This document shows positions 35,269 to 45,740 of a stretch of 59,754 bases of DNA, one piece after another. This DNA is from Bacteroidales bacterium. GTDB taxonomy: Bacteria > Bacteroidota > Bacteroidia > Bacteroidales > F082. Location of the stretch: the NCBI GenBank assembly GCA_030683155.1, contig JAUXMV010000102.1, positions 1-59,754 of the forward strand, given 5' to 3'. Each line of letters begins with the position of its first letter. The first letter of the stretch is position 1. Both the position numbers and the translations under genes were made by a program. The notes beneath the pieces were generated by a model. The model searched no databases and was not told the DNA's origin. It saw only the letters and a program-made list of their open reading frames with translations.

Positions 35269-35293
35269 CAAGTAAAACCATAATAAATAAACA

Positions 35294-35331
35294 AGCCTGA
35301 CAATTTTTAAATGCTGTCGGGCTTTTTTTTG
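35294..35331 (+). terminator. rho-independent terminator after pheS
   Basis: AAGCCTGACA pairs with TGTCGGGCTT (one G-T), followed by T-run, 25 bp after the pheS stop. Confidence 0.85.
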
Positions 35332-35558
35332 ATCTGTTTTCTGAGATGATTACAAAAAATGATTTTGATTTATACCGTTTTCAGATAAAAAACAGTCTTT
35401 TAAAGACATTTACAGAACATCGCATTTTTACCAATCCGGCTTTCAGTGCTTTTTGCTAATTTCGCAGGCTGAATTAAAGCAAGTTCTGAAACCGGAAAGA
35501 AGAAACCGTTTTTCTGAATTCAGGGAGATAAATCCCATAACATGAAACATCATTATCA

Positions 35559-38500
35559 ATGGATTACAATTTTGGCGAAGTAGAAAAAAAGTGGCAGGAT
35601 TACTGGCGCGCAAACAAAATATATAAGGTTGACATCGATCATAGCAAGCCCAAGTTCTATGTGCTCGACATGTTTCCATATCCTTCGGGAGCTGGTTTGC
35701 ATGTGGGTCATCCACTTGGGTATATCGCTTCCGATATTTATTCGCGCTACAAAAGGCTCAAAGGATTCAACGTGCTGCACCCGATGGGCTATGATGCCTA
35801 TGGACTTCCTGCCGAACAATATGCCATTCAAACAGGGACACATCCTGCGGTTACAACAGAGAAAAATATTGCACGCTACCGCGAACAGCTCGACAAAATC
35901 GGTTTTTCATTCGATTGGGATCGTGAAGTAAGAACTTGTGAACCTGAATATTATAAATGGACGCAATGGACATTTATCAAGTTGTTTCAGTCGTGGTTCA
36001 ACAAAAAAAACAACAAGGCTGAGTCAATAGAAACATTGATTTCTATATTTGAAAAAGAAGGTAATCTGAATGTTGAAGCTGCTTCAAGCGATGCAGTAAC
36101 TTTTACAGCAGATAGCTGGAACAGCATGAGCGAAATTGCGCAGCAGGAAATGCTGATGCATTACCGTCTGGCTTATCTGGCAGATACGATGGTGAACTGG
36201 TGTCCTGCTTTGGGAACTGTTTTAGCCAACGATGAGGTCAGCGAGGGTCTTTCGGTGAGAGGCAATCATCCTGTGGAACGAAAATCGATGAAGCAGTGGC
36301 TGTTGCGAATTACTGCCTATGCCGACAGATTGCTCAACGGTTTGGAAAATATTGATTGGAGTGATTCATTGAAAGATATTCAGCGCAACTGGATTGGCAA
36401 ATCAGTGGGTGGCTCGCTGAAGTTTTCCATAGATGAAAGTGATGAAACCATCGAGGTCTTTACAACGCGGCCCGACACCATTTTCGGTGCCACATTCATG
36501 GTTTTGGCGCCCGAACATGAGCTTGTAAAGAAAATCACTACGCCATCGCAGCAAAAAGAAATTGAAGCCTATGTGAAACGGACCAAAAACCGTTCGGAAC
36601 GTGAGCGCATGGCTGAAGTGAAAAAAGTGAGCGGCGCCTTCACGGGCTCCTACGCACTCAATCCTTTTACCAATACTGAAATTCCAATCTGGATTGCCGA
36701 CTATGTGCTGATGGGCTATGGAACCGGTGCTATCATGGCTGTGCCTGCCCACGACAGCCGCGATTTTGCTTTCGCACGCCATTTTAGTTTGCCCATTGTT
36801 CAGGTGATAAAACAAAAAAGCGAAGAACTTTCAGATCCTTCCTCATGGGAAACATCTTACGATTCCAAAGAAGGTATTGCTGTGAATTCAGGCTTTATCG
36901 ACGGCATGGAAGTGAAAGAAGCCATAAAAGCTGTTGTTGCAGAGGCCGAAAAGAAAGGCATTGGTACAGCACGTATCAACTACCGTTTGCGTGATGCTAT
37001 TTTTAGCCGTCAGCGCTATTGGGGAGAACCTTTTCCTGTTTATTACAAAGATGGAATGCCATACGTTTTGAACGAAGATCAGCTGCCACTCGAGCTTCCG
37101 CCTGTAGATGCATTTTTGCCGACTGAAACCGGAGAACCGCCTTTGGCAAGAGCCAATAACTGGCATACCCCTCAAGGATTTCCCCTTGAAACCAACACAA
37201 TGCCCGGTTTCGCAGGTTCAAGCGCCTACTATCTGCGCTATATGGACCCCCGAAACGAAGAACGCTATTTTTCTGAAGAGGCCGTAAACTACTGGGAAAA
37301 CGTTGATTTATATATCGGAGGAGCCGAACATGCAACGGGTCACCTCATCTATGCACGTTTCTGGAATATGTTTCTTTTCGATCTGGGAATGGCTGTGAAA
37401 GAGGAGCCTTTTAAAAAGCTGATCAATCAGGGGATGATTCAAGGAAGATCGAGCATGGTTTACAGGGTTAATCCTGAAAAGATGGCCGAATACCTGCTTT
37501 GGGAACAACTGAAAGACCGCAAGCAAGGTGTGACATTCCGGAAAGATTTCCGTGATGGCAGCAGAAAATTTGATTTTTTCAGTGAAGAGGCTGGTATTGT
37601 CATTGAAGTGAACAAACAGAAATGGCTCGAGAAGCTGGTCAATCCATACGAAGAATATTGTCGTGAAAAAGGATACAAGCTTTTATTGATTCCGCTGCGC
37701 GATTTCGTTGACGACTTCGAAGGCATCCTTCAACGTATAAAAGCATTGATCAAGGGTGAAAATGTTCCCTCTTTCATTCCAAAAGAATCCCTGATGAACG
37801 TGCCGGTTTTTGTGTCTAAAAATATTCCCGGCAGAGAGTTCTATTCAGACCCGCTTCATGCTGACATCAGCCTTGTTCATAACGACATTCTCGACACAGA
37901 AGGCTTTAAAAAATGGCAGCCACACTTTGAGAATTCATTGTTTATCTGCGAAAACGGCCGCTATGTATGTGGCTACGAAGTGGAAAAGATGTCGAAATCA
38001 AAGTACAATGTGCAAAACCCTGATGAGCTGATCGAGCGTTATGGAGCCGACACTTTGCGCCTTTACGAAATGTTTCTGGGGCCATTGGAGCAGTCGAAAC
38101 CCTGGGATACACAAGGCATTGAAGGCGTGTTCAGGTTCATCCGCAAGTTTTGGAGACTTTTCCACAATGAGCAGAATATTTTCTCTGTCAGCAATGAGCC
38201 TGCCGCAGAGGCCGAACTAAAAATTCTTCATAAAACCATCCGCAAGATTGAGGATGATATCGAGCGTTTTTCATTCAATACGGCTGTTTCTGCATTTATG
38301 ATTTGCGTGAACGATCTGAACGAGTTAAAATGCAACAAGCGTGAAATCCTTGAGCCGCTCACGGTATTGATTTCAGCTTATGCACCCCATTTGGCCGAGG
38401 AACTTTGGCAGATGCTTGGCCATAATGAAAGTGTTGTATTGCAGCAGTTTCCTGTTTGCAGGGAAGAGTATTTGATAGAAAACTCCGTTTTTTACCCTGT

Positions 38501-38669
38501 TTCATTTAACGGCAAAACACGATTCAAGATTGAACTTCCGGCTGATATGCCACCTGCAGAAGTTGAAAAAGTTGTATTGGCTTCGGAAGAGGCTAAAAAG
38601 TGGACTGAAGGAAAACAAGTCAGGAAAATAATCGTTGTACCACAACGAATTATCAATATTGTATTATAA
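35559..38669 (+). CDS. leuS: leucyl-tRNA synthetase with inserted DUF559-like domain
   Basis: 1036 residues, about 90 longer than the Bacteroides enzymes. Class I synthetase for tRNA-Leu. HVGH (48-51) is the HIGH motif, KMSKS lies at about 810-814. The editing (CP1) domain includes [16 protein letters not shown] and [19 protein letters not shown]. The C-terminal domain is normal. The extra material is in residues 638-732, between [13 protein letters not shown] and VPVFVSKNI, which in other Bacteroidota are joined by a short loop. It resembles DUF559 (see the domain entry). The enzyme frame is intact on both sides. Preceded by a 290-bp gap without genes. It overlaps the DUF3108 gene by one base. 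Confidence 0.95.
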   Translation: MDYNFGEVEKKWQDYWRANKIYKVDIDHSKPKFYVLDMFPYPSGAGLHVGHPLGYIASDIYSRYKRLKGFNVLHPMGYDAYGLPAEQYAIQTGTHPAVTTEKNIARYREQLDKIGFSFDWDREVRTCEPEYYKWTQWTFIKLFQSWFNKKNNKAESIETLISIFEKEGNLNVEAASSDAVTFTADSWNSMSEIAQQEMLMHYRLAYLADTMVNWCPALGTVLANDEVSEGLSVRGNHPVERKSMKQWLLRITAYADRLLNGLENIDWSDSLKDIQRNWIGKSVGGSLKFSIDESDETIEVFTTRPDTIFGATFMVLAPEHELVKKITTPSQQKEIEAYVKRTKNRSERERMAEVKKVSGAFTGSYALNPFTNTEIPIWIADYVLMGYGTGAIMAVPAHDSRDFAFARHFSLPIVQVIKQKSEELSDPSSWETSYDSKEGIAVNSGFIDGMEVKEAIKAVVAEAEKKGIGTARINYRLRDAIFSRQRYWGEPFPVYYKDGMPYVLNEDQLPLELPPVDAFLPTETGEPPLARANNWHTPQGFPLETNTMPGFAGSSAYYLRYMDPRNEERYFSEEAVNYWENVDLYIGGAEHATGHLIYARFWNMFLFDLGMAVKEEPFKKLINQGMIQGRSSMVYRVNPEKMAEYLLWEQLKDRKQGVTFRKDFRDGSRKFDFFSEEAGIVIEVNKQKWLEKLVNPYEEYCREKGYKLLLIPLRDFVDDFEGILQRIKALIKGENVPSFIPKESLMNVPVFVSKNIPGREFYSDPLHADISLVHNDILDTEGFKKWQPHFENSLFICENGRYVCGYEVEKMSKSKYNVQNPDELIERYGADTLRLYEMFLGPLEQSKPWDTQGIEGVFRFIRKFWRLFHNEQNIFSVSNEPAAEAELKILHKTIRKIEDDIERFSFNTAVSAFMICVNDLNELKCNKREILEPLTVLISAYAPHLAEELWQMLGHNESVVLQQFPVCREEYLIENSVFYPVSFNGKTRFKIELPADMPPAEVEKVVLASEEAKKWTEGKQVRKIIVVPQRIINIVL
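37470..37754 (+). other. DUF559 / PD-(D/E)XK nuclease-like domain inserted in leuS
   Basis: Residues 638-732 read [20 protein letters not shown], then [20 protein letters not shown], then [26 protein letters not shown] and [11 protein letters not shown]. This follows the DUF559 plan (E-x-x-LW-x-x-L-R, FRRQ-x-x-I-x-x-Y-x-x-DFY, L-x-x-x-I-E-x-D-G, GY-x-V-L-x-F-x-x, E-x-x-L-x-x-I). The core acidic residues would be D672 and E683, both present; the usual D-G-x-x-H segment is replaced by N-K-Q-K-W. Similarity is judged by eye. Confidence 0.65.
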
Positions 38670-39508
38670 TGCCAAAAAAATATCTTGTCGCTGTCCCGTT
38701 TTCATCAAAGCTGTTAATGCTACTGTTCTTTTTTGTCATTCTGGAAATCGCATCCGGACCTGTTTTTGCACAAAAACTCAGAAGTCACAGCAACGAAGCT
38801 TTTGGTGAGGATGAGTTTTTGCGACTCAGGGTTTATTACACTTCCATGTTTACCGGCAGTGTTACCGCGGGCGAAGCCACAATACAAGTTACAACTGCCA
38901 AAAGAAAGTTTTTTGGACGTGAAGTCTGGCAGATTGTCGCCGAAGGCCGAAGCAAAGGAGCTTTTAACTGGTTTTTCAAAGTGCGCAACCGCTATGAGTC
39001 TTACGTTGACAAGCTGGCTGTGATCCCATTTTTGTTTGTCCGCCACACCCGTGAAGGCAGCTACAAGAAAGACGATGAAGTTTATTTTTATCCCGACCAA
39101 AAGCTTGCGGTGAGCCGATCGGCGCGCAAACCAACACCTGAAAACGTGCATGATTTTGTGTCGGCACTCTATTTCATGCGTACACTTAATCTGAAAGATT
39201 TCACTGCTGACAGCAGTTATTATCTGGATTTCTTTCTGGATGATTCGGTTTATGTAAGTAAAATAAAATATCTGGGCACCGAAAATATCAAAACAGATTT
39301 GGGTGTGTTCCGTTGTCTGAAATTTGCGCCAATGATGGCCACAGGCAATGTTTTTGCGGATGCCTATCCAATGTTTGTATGGGTTACAGACGACAAAAAT
39401 CATCTGCCGATTCTTGCAGAAACCAAGGTGATTGTGGGTAGCGTAAGGATGGAACTTATGGAATATCGCAACTTAAGAAATCCTTTTACTGCAAAGTTAA
39501 AAGATTGA
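38669..39508 (+). CDS. exported DUF3108 protein
   Basis: 279 residues. N-terminal signal sequence (KLLMLLFFFVILEIASGPVFAQ). The rest matches DUF3108, a beta-rich family of unknown function in Gram-negative envelopes: LRVYYTSMFTGSVTAGEATI near the start, FKVRNRYESYVDKLAVIPFLF in the middle, FVSALYFMRTL and GVFRCLKFAPM later. Its ATG overlaps the leuS stop by one base (TAATG), so translation is coupled. The alpha-2-macroglobulin gene starts 77 bp downstream. Location is likely periplasm or outer membrane; function unknown. Confidence 0.85.
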   Translation: MPKKYLVAVPFSSKLLMLLFFFVILEIASGPVFAQKLRSHSNEAFGEDEFLRLRVYYTSMFTGSVTAGEATIQVTTAKRKFFGREVWQIVAEGRSKGAFNWFFKVRNRYESYVDKLAVIPFLFVRHTREGSYKKDDEVYFYPDQKLAVSRSARKPTPENVHDFVSALYFMRTLNLKDFTADSSYYLDFFLDDSVYVSKIKYLGTENIKTDLGVFRCLKFAPMMATGNVFADAYPMFVWVTDDKNHLPILAETKVIVGSVRMELMEYRNLRNPFTAKLKD

Positions 39509-39585
39509 TGTTTTTACCTTTGGCTTGATATTTGTCAAAAGCACACCTGAAAGGGCCCTTTCCCTTTCCTTAATACATTTTTAAG

Positions 39586-42500
39586 ATGAATGGTTTACCT
39601 TCCTTTCTAAGAGTTGGTCTCATTGCAGGGATGATTCTTCTGCTGAATCCCGGTTTTACAAATTCTGACAAGCATAAGAGCTTTAAGCAATTGTGGGAAG
39701 AAATTGAAACTTTTACCGAAAAGGGGCTGCCAAAATCGGCGCTGCAACTACTCGATGTGCTGCATCAGAAAGCCATGGCAGAAAAAAACAATCCGCAGCT
39801 GCTGAAAGCAACGCTTTACAGGTTCAGCCTGTGGCAGTCATTTGAGGAAGACCACCTGCTGAAGGCTATTGGCTATGCCAAAGACCAGCTCCCTTTGCTG
39901 GAAAGTCCGGGCCGCGAGGTGCTGCATTCAGTTATTGCCGAGCTTTATTGGTTTTACTATCAACAGAACCAGCACACGATTCTCAGCCGCACAGATTTGT
40001 TGAACCATCCTTCTGCCGATCCCCGCGAATGGGACCTTTCCAGACTGCGCAATGCAATTACCGAACATTACGACCAAAGTCTCCGTGCTCAAAACAGAAT
40101 GGATACCATCCCTTTGAAAAGCTATGAGCTTATACTCGTATCTGTTCCAAAAGAAGCCTTCCTTCTTCAGCCTTCACTTTATGATTTTGTAGCAGGCAGA
40201 GCTTTGGATTATTATCTCAACAACGATGCTTCGCTTCAGGATGTGGCACCATCAGTCGAAATGAAAAACTTAAGATTGTGGCAGCCCGCCAATATTTTTG
40301 CCACACTTCCCATGCCACGGGGCGATCATCAGCACCACATTGCTTTGAGCCTTTTTCAAAAAATGCTGGCATCCAACCTGCGGCAGAAACATGCCGATGC
40401 CCTGATTGCAAATGAAATCAAACGCTACAGTTTTTTAAGAATGAATTACAGTGGTCCGGAATCAGCTGATTCACTTTATTTTGATGCGCTGACAAGCCTC
40501 CAAAATCGTTATGAGAAGCTACCGGCATCAACTGAAGTTGCTTCACTCAGGGCAGCATTTCTTTTGGAAAACAGGGAAATCTTAACAAAGGATCAAAGCA
40601 AAGAAGCTGGAAATCTTGCCAAAGCACTTGAAATTTGTGATGCAGCTATCAAGGCTTTTCCTGAAAGCAGAGGGGCAAAACTATGTATGCAGCAACGCGA
40701 ACAGGTGCTTCAAAAAGAACTTTCGGTGAATGTGCAGAGAGTTGAATTGCCCGGCAGACCTATCCCTGCATTTCTTAATTACAGAAATATAACTAAGCCC
40801 GCCTTCAGGATTGTCAATGTATCAAGCGAAACACTTGAAAATATTATGGGTAAGCTCGATCAGGAAGAGCGACTGACAGCATTTTTAAAACTTCAGTCAG
40901 CACATCAGTGGCAGATTGATCTGCCTTTTGAGCCGGACTATAGTTTGCATAACACCATTATTGATTTGCCCGCACTTTCAACAGGTCTTTACGTTCTGCT
41001 TGTGGCCGAAAGCGATGATTTCAGCCCACAGGGCATCATAGCCTTCACCTCATTTCAGGTAAGCAACCATAGCTTTGTGAGTCTTAAACGCAATGATGCC
41101 AATCATTTTTATCTGCTTGACCGCGACAGCGGAAAAGCTGTTAGCGGAGCTACCATTCGTGTGATGACGCGTGACTACGATTACACCACACGCCGTTACC
41201 ATGTCAGCAATCGCATAACACTGAAAAGTGGAAAAGACGGCAGTTTTAAGGTAGCACCTGATGCAGCCATACCAAAGAATCAGGCTTTCTACATTGAAGC
41301 CATGACCAAAAACGACACGCTTTATAGCGACAACTACTTTGATCTTTACGAACGCAGAACCAATACACGCAAACAAACCAAGACATGGTTTTTCACGGAC
41401 AGGGCAATCTATCGGCCGGGACAAACAGTTTATTTCAAGGGGATTACGCTTGAGAGATTGGGTGATCAGGAATGGAAGACAGGAGAAAAGCTCAGCTCAT
41501 TGGTGAAATTTTTTGATGTAAACAGCCGCGAAGTAGCCGCGATTCAACTAAAAACCAATGAATTTGGTTCATTTGAAGGCAGTTTCACAGCACCATCCGG
41601 CGTCCTGAATGGCATGATGCGCATCAGCAATGAGTATGGGTCGGTTATGTTTTCTGTTGAAGAATACAAGAGGCCGACTTTTGAAGTGAAACTTGAGCCA
41701 GCCGACAAACAGTTCAGGCTCAACGACACAGTACTGGTAAGCGGCGAAGCAAAAGCTTTTGCAGGCTATGGCCTCGACAGTGTTGCGTTCACCTACCGCG
41801 TTGAAAGAGAAAAATATTATCCATACAGACCTTGGTGGAGAATTTTTCCCCCTATGTCACAACGCAAGATGCTCATTGCAGAAGGAAAATCCTTTACACG
41901 CACAGACGGCAGTTTCAGCATCCGATTCAATGCCCTGCCTGAATCGGGGTCAACATCAAAAGATCAGGCTGTCTATTCCTATACAATAACAGCAGATGTG
42001 ACAGACCGGAACGGAGAAACACGCAGCAACAGCAAGAGCATTCAAATCGGGGAGGTGGCGCTGATAATGAAAACCAATCTCGAAAAAGTTATTTCAAAAA
42101 GTGAAACTGAAAGATTCATGCTTTCCGCATTCAACCTGCAGGACAGGGCAGTAAATTCACAGATGGAGCTTAAGTTTTACAAATTGTCTGAGCAAAAACT
42201 TCTTTCGAGGCCTTCGATGTGGCCAAAGCCAGACAGAAACTATCATTCAGAAGAGAAACTTAGATTGTTGTTTCCGCTGGATAATTTTGGAGATTCTGAC
42301 GACCTAGAAACCCGTGAAAAGATGCTTATTCATCAACAGAACAGCTTTGTCATGGGTTCCATAAAACTTTTTCCTGATGGGATCAATACCTGGCAGGATG
42401 GCGAATATCTCGCGGAAGCCGTTGCTCTGGATGATTTTGGACGCGAAGTAAAAATGCAGGAAATTTTCACCCTTTACGGAGAGAAAAACAAGAGTCTTCC

Positions 42501-45500
42501 CGTGAAAGAACTTGCATGGTTCCATCTGAACAAAAAAGAGGCATTACCCGGCGACACCGTAATGTTTTTTGTTGGATCGGCTGTCAAAGCCAATCGTGTT
42601 CTTATTGAGATTACAAGTGGAAACGAAGTGTTTTACAGCAAATGGCACAATGTAAGCAACAAAAAGCTGGCGATACCATTTATCGTTAAAGAAGAGCAGC
42701 GCGGCACACTTACTTTTCAGGCTGTTTTTGTGAAACACAACAGACTTCTGAAGTCAGCCTTTGACCTTGATGTGCCTTTCACGAATAAAATGCTCGATAT
42801 TAGCCTTGAAACAAAACGCGAAAAACTGAGCCCCGGTGCTGAAGAAACATGGACGTTCAAAGTGAGTGGCAAGAACAGTGAGAAAGTTGCAGCTGAACTT
42901 CTGGCCTCCATGTATGATGCATCGCTGGATCAGTTCAGGGAACACAGCTGGTCGTTCAATCCTATAGACCGCAAGCCGGGAAGTGCGCGATGGATGTCGG
43001 ACAACGGATTCCTTTCTTACAGCACAAGCAGGCTGACGCGCTATCAGCAAACAGACTACCATGTGCATCCGCTGCCTGAAATCCAACTGAACTGGTTTGG
43101 CTTACAGCCCTTCAACAGGTTTGGATATACTGACAAGCTCAGATCGACAATGATGGCAAAATCAGCCCATGTGCATGAAGGCGAAGTGGGTCTGTTCTCA
43201 GTAGTGCAAGACAACGCTGCAGGTCAGATTGCAGAATCTATGGAAGCAGACGAAGAACAATCAGTGAAAGAGCCTGCACCACAAGCCACGATGCTGCGTT
43301 CAGATTTCCGTGAGACGGCCTTCTTTTTTCCGCAGCTGAACACCGACGCCAATGGCAATCTGAGTTTCAGTTTCCGGCTACCCGATGCCCTGACACGATG
43401 GAGACTGATGCTGCTGGCACATTCCAAAGACTTAAAGACAGGCAGCAACACCTATAATTTCACAGCATCAAAAGATCTGATGATTGTTCCCAATCAACCA
43501 CGGTTTTATCGCGAAGGTGATACCGCTTTTCTGGCTGCAAAAATTGTAAATACAAGTACAGAAACACTGAGTGGCATTGCACGGCTTGAAATAAGCGATC
43601 CATTCAACAGCAAAGCATTGTCATATTTTGTGAACAATCAGGCACAGCGTCCCTTCATCAACCTGAAGCCGGGACAAAGTCAGGAACTGAAATGGCATAT
43701 CGCTGTTGATGGTAAAGTTTCTATGCTGGCATTGCGTTTCAGCGTTTCATCAGGCCTTTTTACCGACAGTGAAGAGCAGCTTGTTCCGGTGCTGCCAATG
43801 GGCGTGCTTGTTACCGAAACAATGCCCATGCAGCTGGCAGGAAACAGCAACAAAACCTTCGTATTCAAAAGCCTTCAGGAGCAAGGTCCAAAAGAGAAAA
43901 ACCAACGACTGAATCTGCAGTTTAGCAACAATCCTGCGTGGTATGCCATTCAGGCTTTACCATACATCCATGAGACCGGACAAGAACATTCCGATAACAT
44001 TTTCTATCGCTACTATGCCAATACACTGGCATCTTATGTAGCCAACAGCATTCCGGGCGTGATGAAAGTGATGGAAAGCTGGAGGCAGGCTGGCAGCGAT
44101 GCACTGCTTTCAAATCTTGAAAAAAATGAAGCGCTGAAGTCGGTGATACTTGCTGAAACACCCTGGGTGATTGATGCCGCTGACGAAACTCAACAAAAGA
44201 AGAATATTGCCCTTCTGTTCGATCTGAACCGCATGCGCTATGAGCAGGAACAAGCCATAAAAAAACTGCAGGAAGCACAGCTGCCCGATGGTTCATGGGC
44301 ATGGTTTCCGGGAATGCCGGGTAACAGACATATCACGTTGAATATCGTTACCGGAATGGGCAAACTCCGGCAGATGGTTCCTGATATTGGCCGCGACAGA
44401 CAAACTGGGATGGCAATTGCCAATGCGATCCAGTATCTTGACAAGGAAAACCGCAGCGACTATGATAAAATGGTAAAGAACAAGAGTCTGGACACCTATA
44501 AAATAAGTAGTCAGCATCTGGGCTACCTTTATGCGAGAAGCTTCTTTACTGACCTTATTCCAGATGAAGACACACAGAAAGTGATCGACTTTTATCTATC
44601 ACATGCTGCCAAAGACTGGCTGCCACTCGACCATGGAATGCAGGCTGTGGCTGCAATGGTTTTGCATCGTAGCGGAAGTGCAGTCAAAGCAAAGGCAATT
44701 CTTGCTTCTCTGCGTGAAAGAGCTCTCAGAGATGCAGTGCTGGGAACCTATTGGAAGCGGTCCAATACTTTTTATTTCAGCCAGACACCCGTTGAATCAC
44801 ATGCAATGCTTATTGCTGCTTTCGATGAAATAGACAACGATATCGCATGGATTGACGAAATGCGCACCTATTTGCTTACGCAGAAACAAACCAACAGATG
44901 GAAGACCGGCCGTGCAACTGCTGAAGCTGTGTACGCGCTGCTCCTGAAGGGAAGTGACTGGATAACAGATATTCATCCGCTGACGATTGTTGTGGGAGGA
45001 GAAGCTTTGGAAAGCCCTACTGCTGAGGCCGGAACAGGCCTTTTAACAAAAGACTGGTTTGCAGGCGACATAAACAAAGCCATGGCAACAGTAGAAGTTA
45101 AAAATCCAAACAAGGTGATGGCCTGGGGAGCGATGTTCAGACAGTTTGTGGTTCCGCTGGATCAGGTGAAAGCAAGTCAGACGCAACTGAGCGTAAGCAA
45201 GGAACTTTTCGTTGAAAAGCCCGGCAAGCAAGGGATGGTGCTGGTTCCGCTAAAAAATAATCCTATCAGAGTGGGTGATAAAGTAAGGGTTCGCATTGTG
45301 CTGCAGGCCGACCGCGATATGGAGTTTGTGCATATGAAAGACCAGCGCGCTGCATCTTTTGAGCCGGTAGATGTGATCTCAGGTTATCAGTTCAATTTTG
45401 GTTTGGGTTACTACCAATCAACCCGCGATGCCTCAACAGACTTCTTCTTTGGCTATCTTCCAAAAGGTAAATATGTGTTTGAGTATAGTCTGGTGGCTAT

Positions 45501-45603
45501 GCAACGCGGCGACTTTACAAATGGCTATGCAAAGATTCAAAGTTTCTATGCACCGGAATTTTCAAGTCATAGTGAAGGAATCAGGGTGAAGGTTTTGGAG
45601 TAG
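39586..45603 (+). CDS. alpha-2-macroglobulin family protein, very large, thioester motif lost
   Basis: 2005 residues, signal sequence (VGLIAGMILLLNPGFTNS). The first about 400 residues are helical repeats specific to bacteroidal members, then MG-type beta domains (FFTDRAIYRPGQTVYFKGI is the MG2 signature), then the A2M core (REAFFFPQLNTDANGNLSF-like ETAFFFPQL, LTRWRLMLLAHSKDLKTG) and an alpha/alpha toroid (GSWAWFPGMPGN ... LNIVTGMGKLR). Where thioester members have E-C-x-E-Q-x-F the sequence is EHSDNIF (1467-1473), so C and Q are replaced by H and N. Such proteins trap proteases or act as envelope structural partners. No pbpC is next to it. Confidence 0.9.
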   Translation: MNGLPSFLRVGLIAGMILLLNPGFTNSDKHKSFKQLWEEIETFTEKGLPKSALQLLDVLHQKAMAEKNNPQLLKATLYRFSLWQSFEEDHLLKAIGYAKDQLPLLESPGREVLHSVIAELYWFYYQQNQHTILSRTDLLNHPSADPREWDLSRLRNAITEHYDQSLRAQNRMDTIPLKSYELILVSVPKEAFLLQPSLYDFVAGRALDYYLNNDASLQDVAPSVEMKNLRLWQPANIFATLPMPRGDHQHHIALSLFQKMLASNLRQKHADALIANEIKRYSFLRMNYSGPESADSLYFDALTSLQNRYEKLPASTEVASLRAAFLLENREILTKDQSKEAGNLAKALEICDAAIKAFPESRGAKLCMQQREQVLQKELSVNVQRVELPGRPIPAFLNYRNITKPAFRIVNVSSETLENIMGKLDQEERLTAFLKLQSAHQWQIDLPFEPDYSLHNTIIDLPALSTGLYVLLVAESDDFSPQGIIAFTSFQVSNHSFVSLKRNDANHFYLLDRDSGKAVSGATIRVMTRDYDYTTRRYHVSNRITLKSGKDGSFKVAPDAAIPKNQAFYIEAMTKNDTLYSDNYFDLYERRTNTRKQTKTWFFTDRAIYRPGQTVYFKGITLERLGDQEWKTGEKLSSLVKFFDVNSREVAAIQLKTNEFGSFEGSFTAPSGVLNGMMRISNEYGSVMFSVEEYKRPTFEVKLEPADKQFRLNDTVLVSGEAKAFAGYGLDSVAFTYRVEREKYYPYRPWWRIFPPMSQRKMLIAEGKSFTRTDGSFSIRFNALPESGSTSKDQAVYSYTITADVTDRNGETRSNSKSIQIGEVALIMKTNLEKVISKSETERFMLSAFNLQDRAVNSQMELKFYKLSEQKLLSRPSMWPKPDRNYHSEEKLRLLFPLDNFGDSDDLETREKMLIHQQNSFVMGSIKLFPDGINTWQDGEYLAEAVALDDFGREVKMQEIFTLYGEKNKSLPVKELAWFHLNKKEALPGDTVMFFVGSAVKANRVLIEITSGNEVFYSKWHNVSNKKLAIPFIVKEEQRGTLTFQAVFVKHNRLLKSAFDLDVPFTNKMLDISLETKREKLSPGAEETWTFKVSGKNSEKVAAELLASMYDASLDQFREHSWSFNPIDRKPGSARWMSDNGFLSYSTSRLTRYQQTDYHVHPLPEIQLNWFGLQPFNRFGYTDKLRSTMMAKSAHVHEGEVGLFSVVQDNAAGQIAESMEADEEQSVKEPAPQATMLRSDFRETAFFFPQLNTDANGNLSFSFRLPDALTRWRLMLLAHSKDLKTGSNTYNFTASKDLMIVPNQPRFYREGDTAFLAAKIVNTSTETLSGIARLEISDPFNSKALSYFVNNQAQRPFINLKPGQSQELKWHIAVDGKVSMLALRFSVSSGLFTDSEEQLVPVLPMGVLVTETMPMQLAGNSNKTFVFKSLQEQGPKEKNQRLNLQFSNNPAWYAIQALPYIHETGQEHSDNIFYRYYANTLASYVANSIPGVMKVMESWRQAGSDALLSNLEKNEALKSVILAETPWVIDAADETQQKKNIALLFDLNRMRYEQEQAIKKLQEAQLPDGSWAWFPGMPGNRHITLNIVTGMGKLRQMVPDIGRDRQTGMAIANAIQYLDKENRSDYDKMVKNKSLDTYKISSQHLGYLYARSFFTDLIPDEDTQKVIDFYLSHAAKDWLPLDHGMQAVAAMVLHRSGSAVKAKAILASLRERALRDAVLGTYWKRSNTFYFSQTPVESHAMLIAAFDEIDNDIAWIDEMRTYLLTQKQTNRWKTGRATAEAVYALLLKGSDWITDIHPLTIVVGGEALESPTAEAGTGLLTKDWFAGDINKAMATVEVKNPNKVMAWGAMFRQFVVPLDQVKASQTQLSVSKELFVEKPGKQGMVLVPLKNNPIRVGDKVRVRIVLQADRDMEFVHMKDQRAASFEPVDVISGYQFNFGLGYYQSTRDASTDFFFGYLPKGKYVFEYSLVAMQRGDFTNGYAKIQSFYAPEFSSHSEGIRVKVLE

Positions 45604-45604
45604 C

Positions 45605-45670
45605 TTTTTGGGAAGGAAGTTTTGGAGGAACGGAGAGACTTAGAGACGGAGGGATGAAGGTACTGTGAGA
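45605..45670. other. purine-rich spacer
   Basis: The gap between the macroglobulin gene and proC has an unusual run rich in G and A (GGAGGAACGGAGAGACTTAG and on to GACGGAGGGATG). No gene and no clear hairpin. Confidence 0.5.
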
Positions 45671-45694
45671 CTGACCGAATGAATAAAAAAACTT

Positions 45695-45702
45695 TAGTTT
45701 TG
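45695..45702 (+). promoter_or_regulatory. -7 box TAGTTTTG before proC
   Basis: Fits TAnnTTTG, 38 bp before the proC start codon. No good -33 box. Confidence 0.4.
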
Positions 45703-45740
45703 CAGCCTTTCAACATTTTTTATACCAAAAATTACTTTTA

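Noticed and set aside
37470-37754. Intein in leuS
   Set aside because: Too short, no Cys/Ser at the N-terminal junction, no His-Asn at the C-terminal junction; a plain inserted domain fits better.
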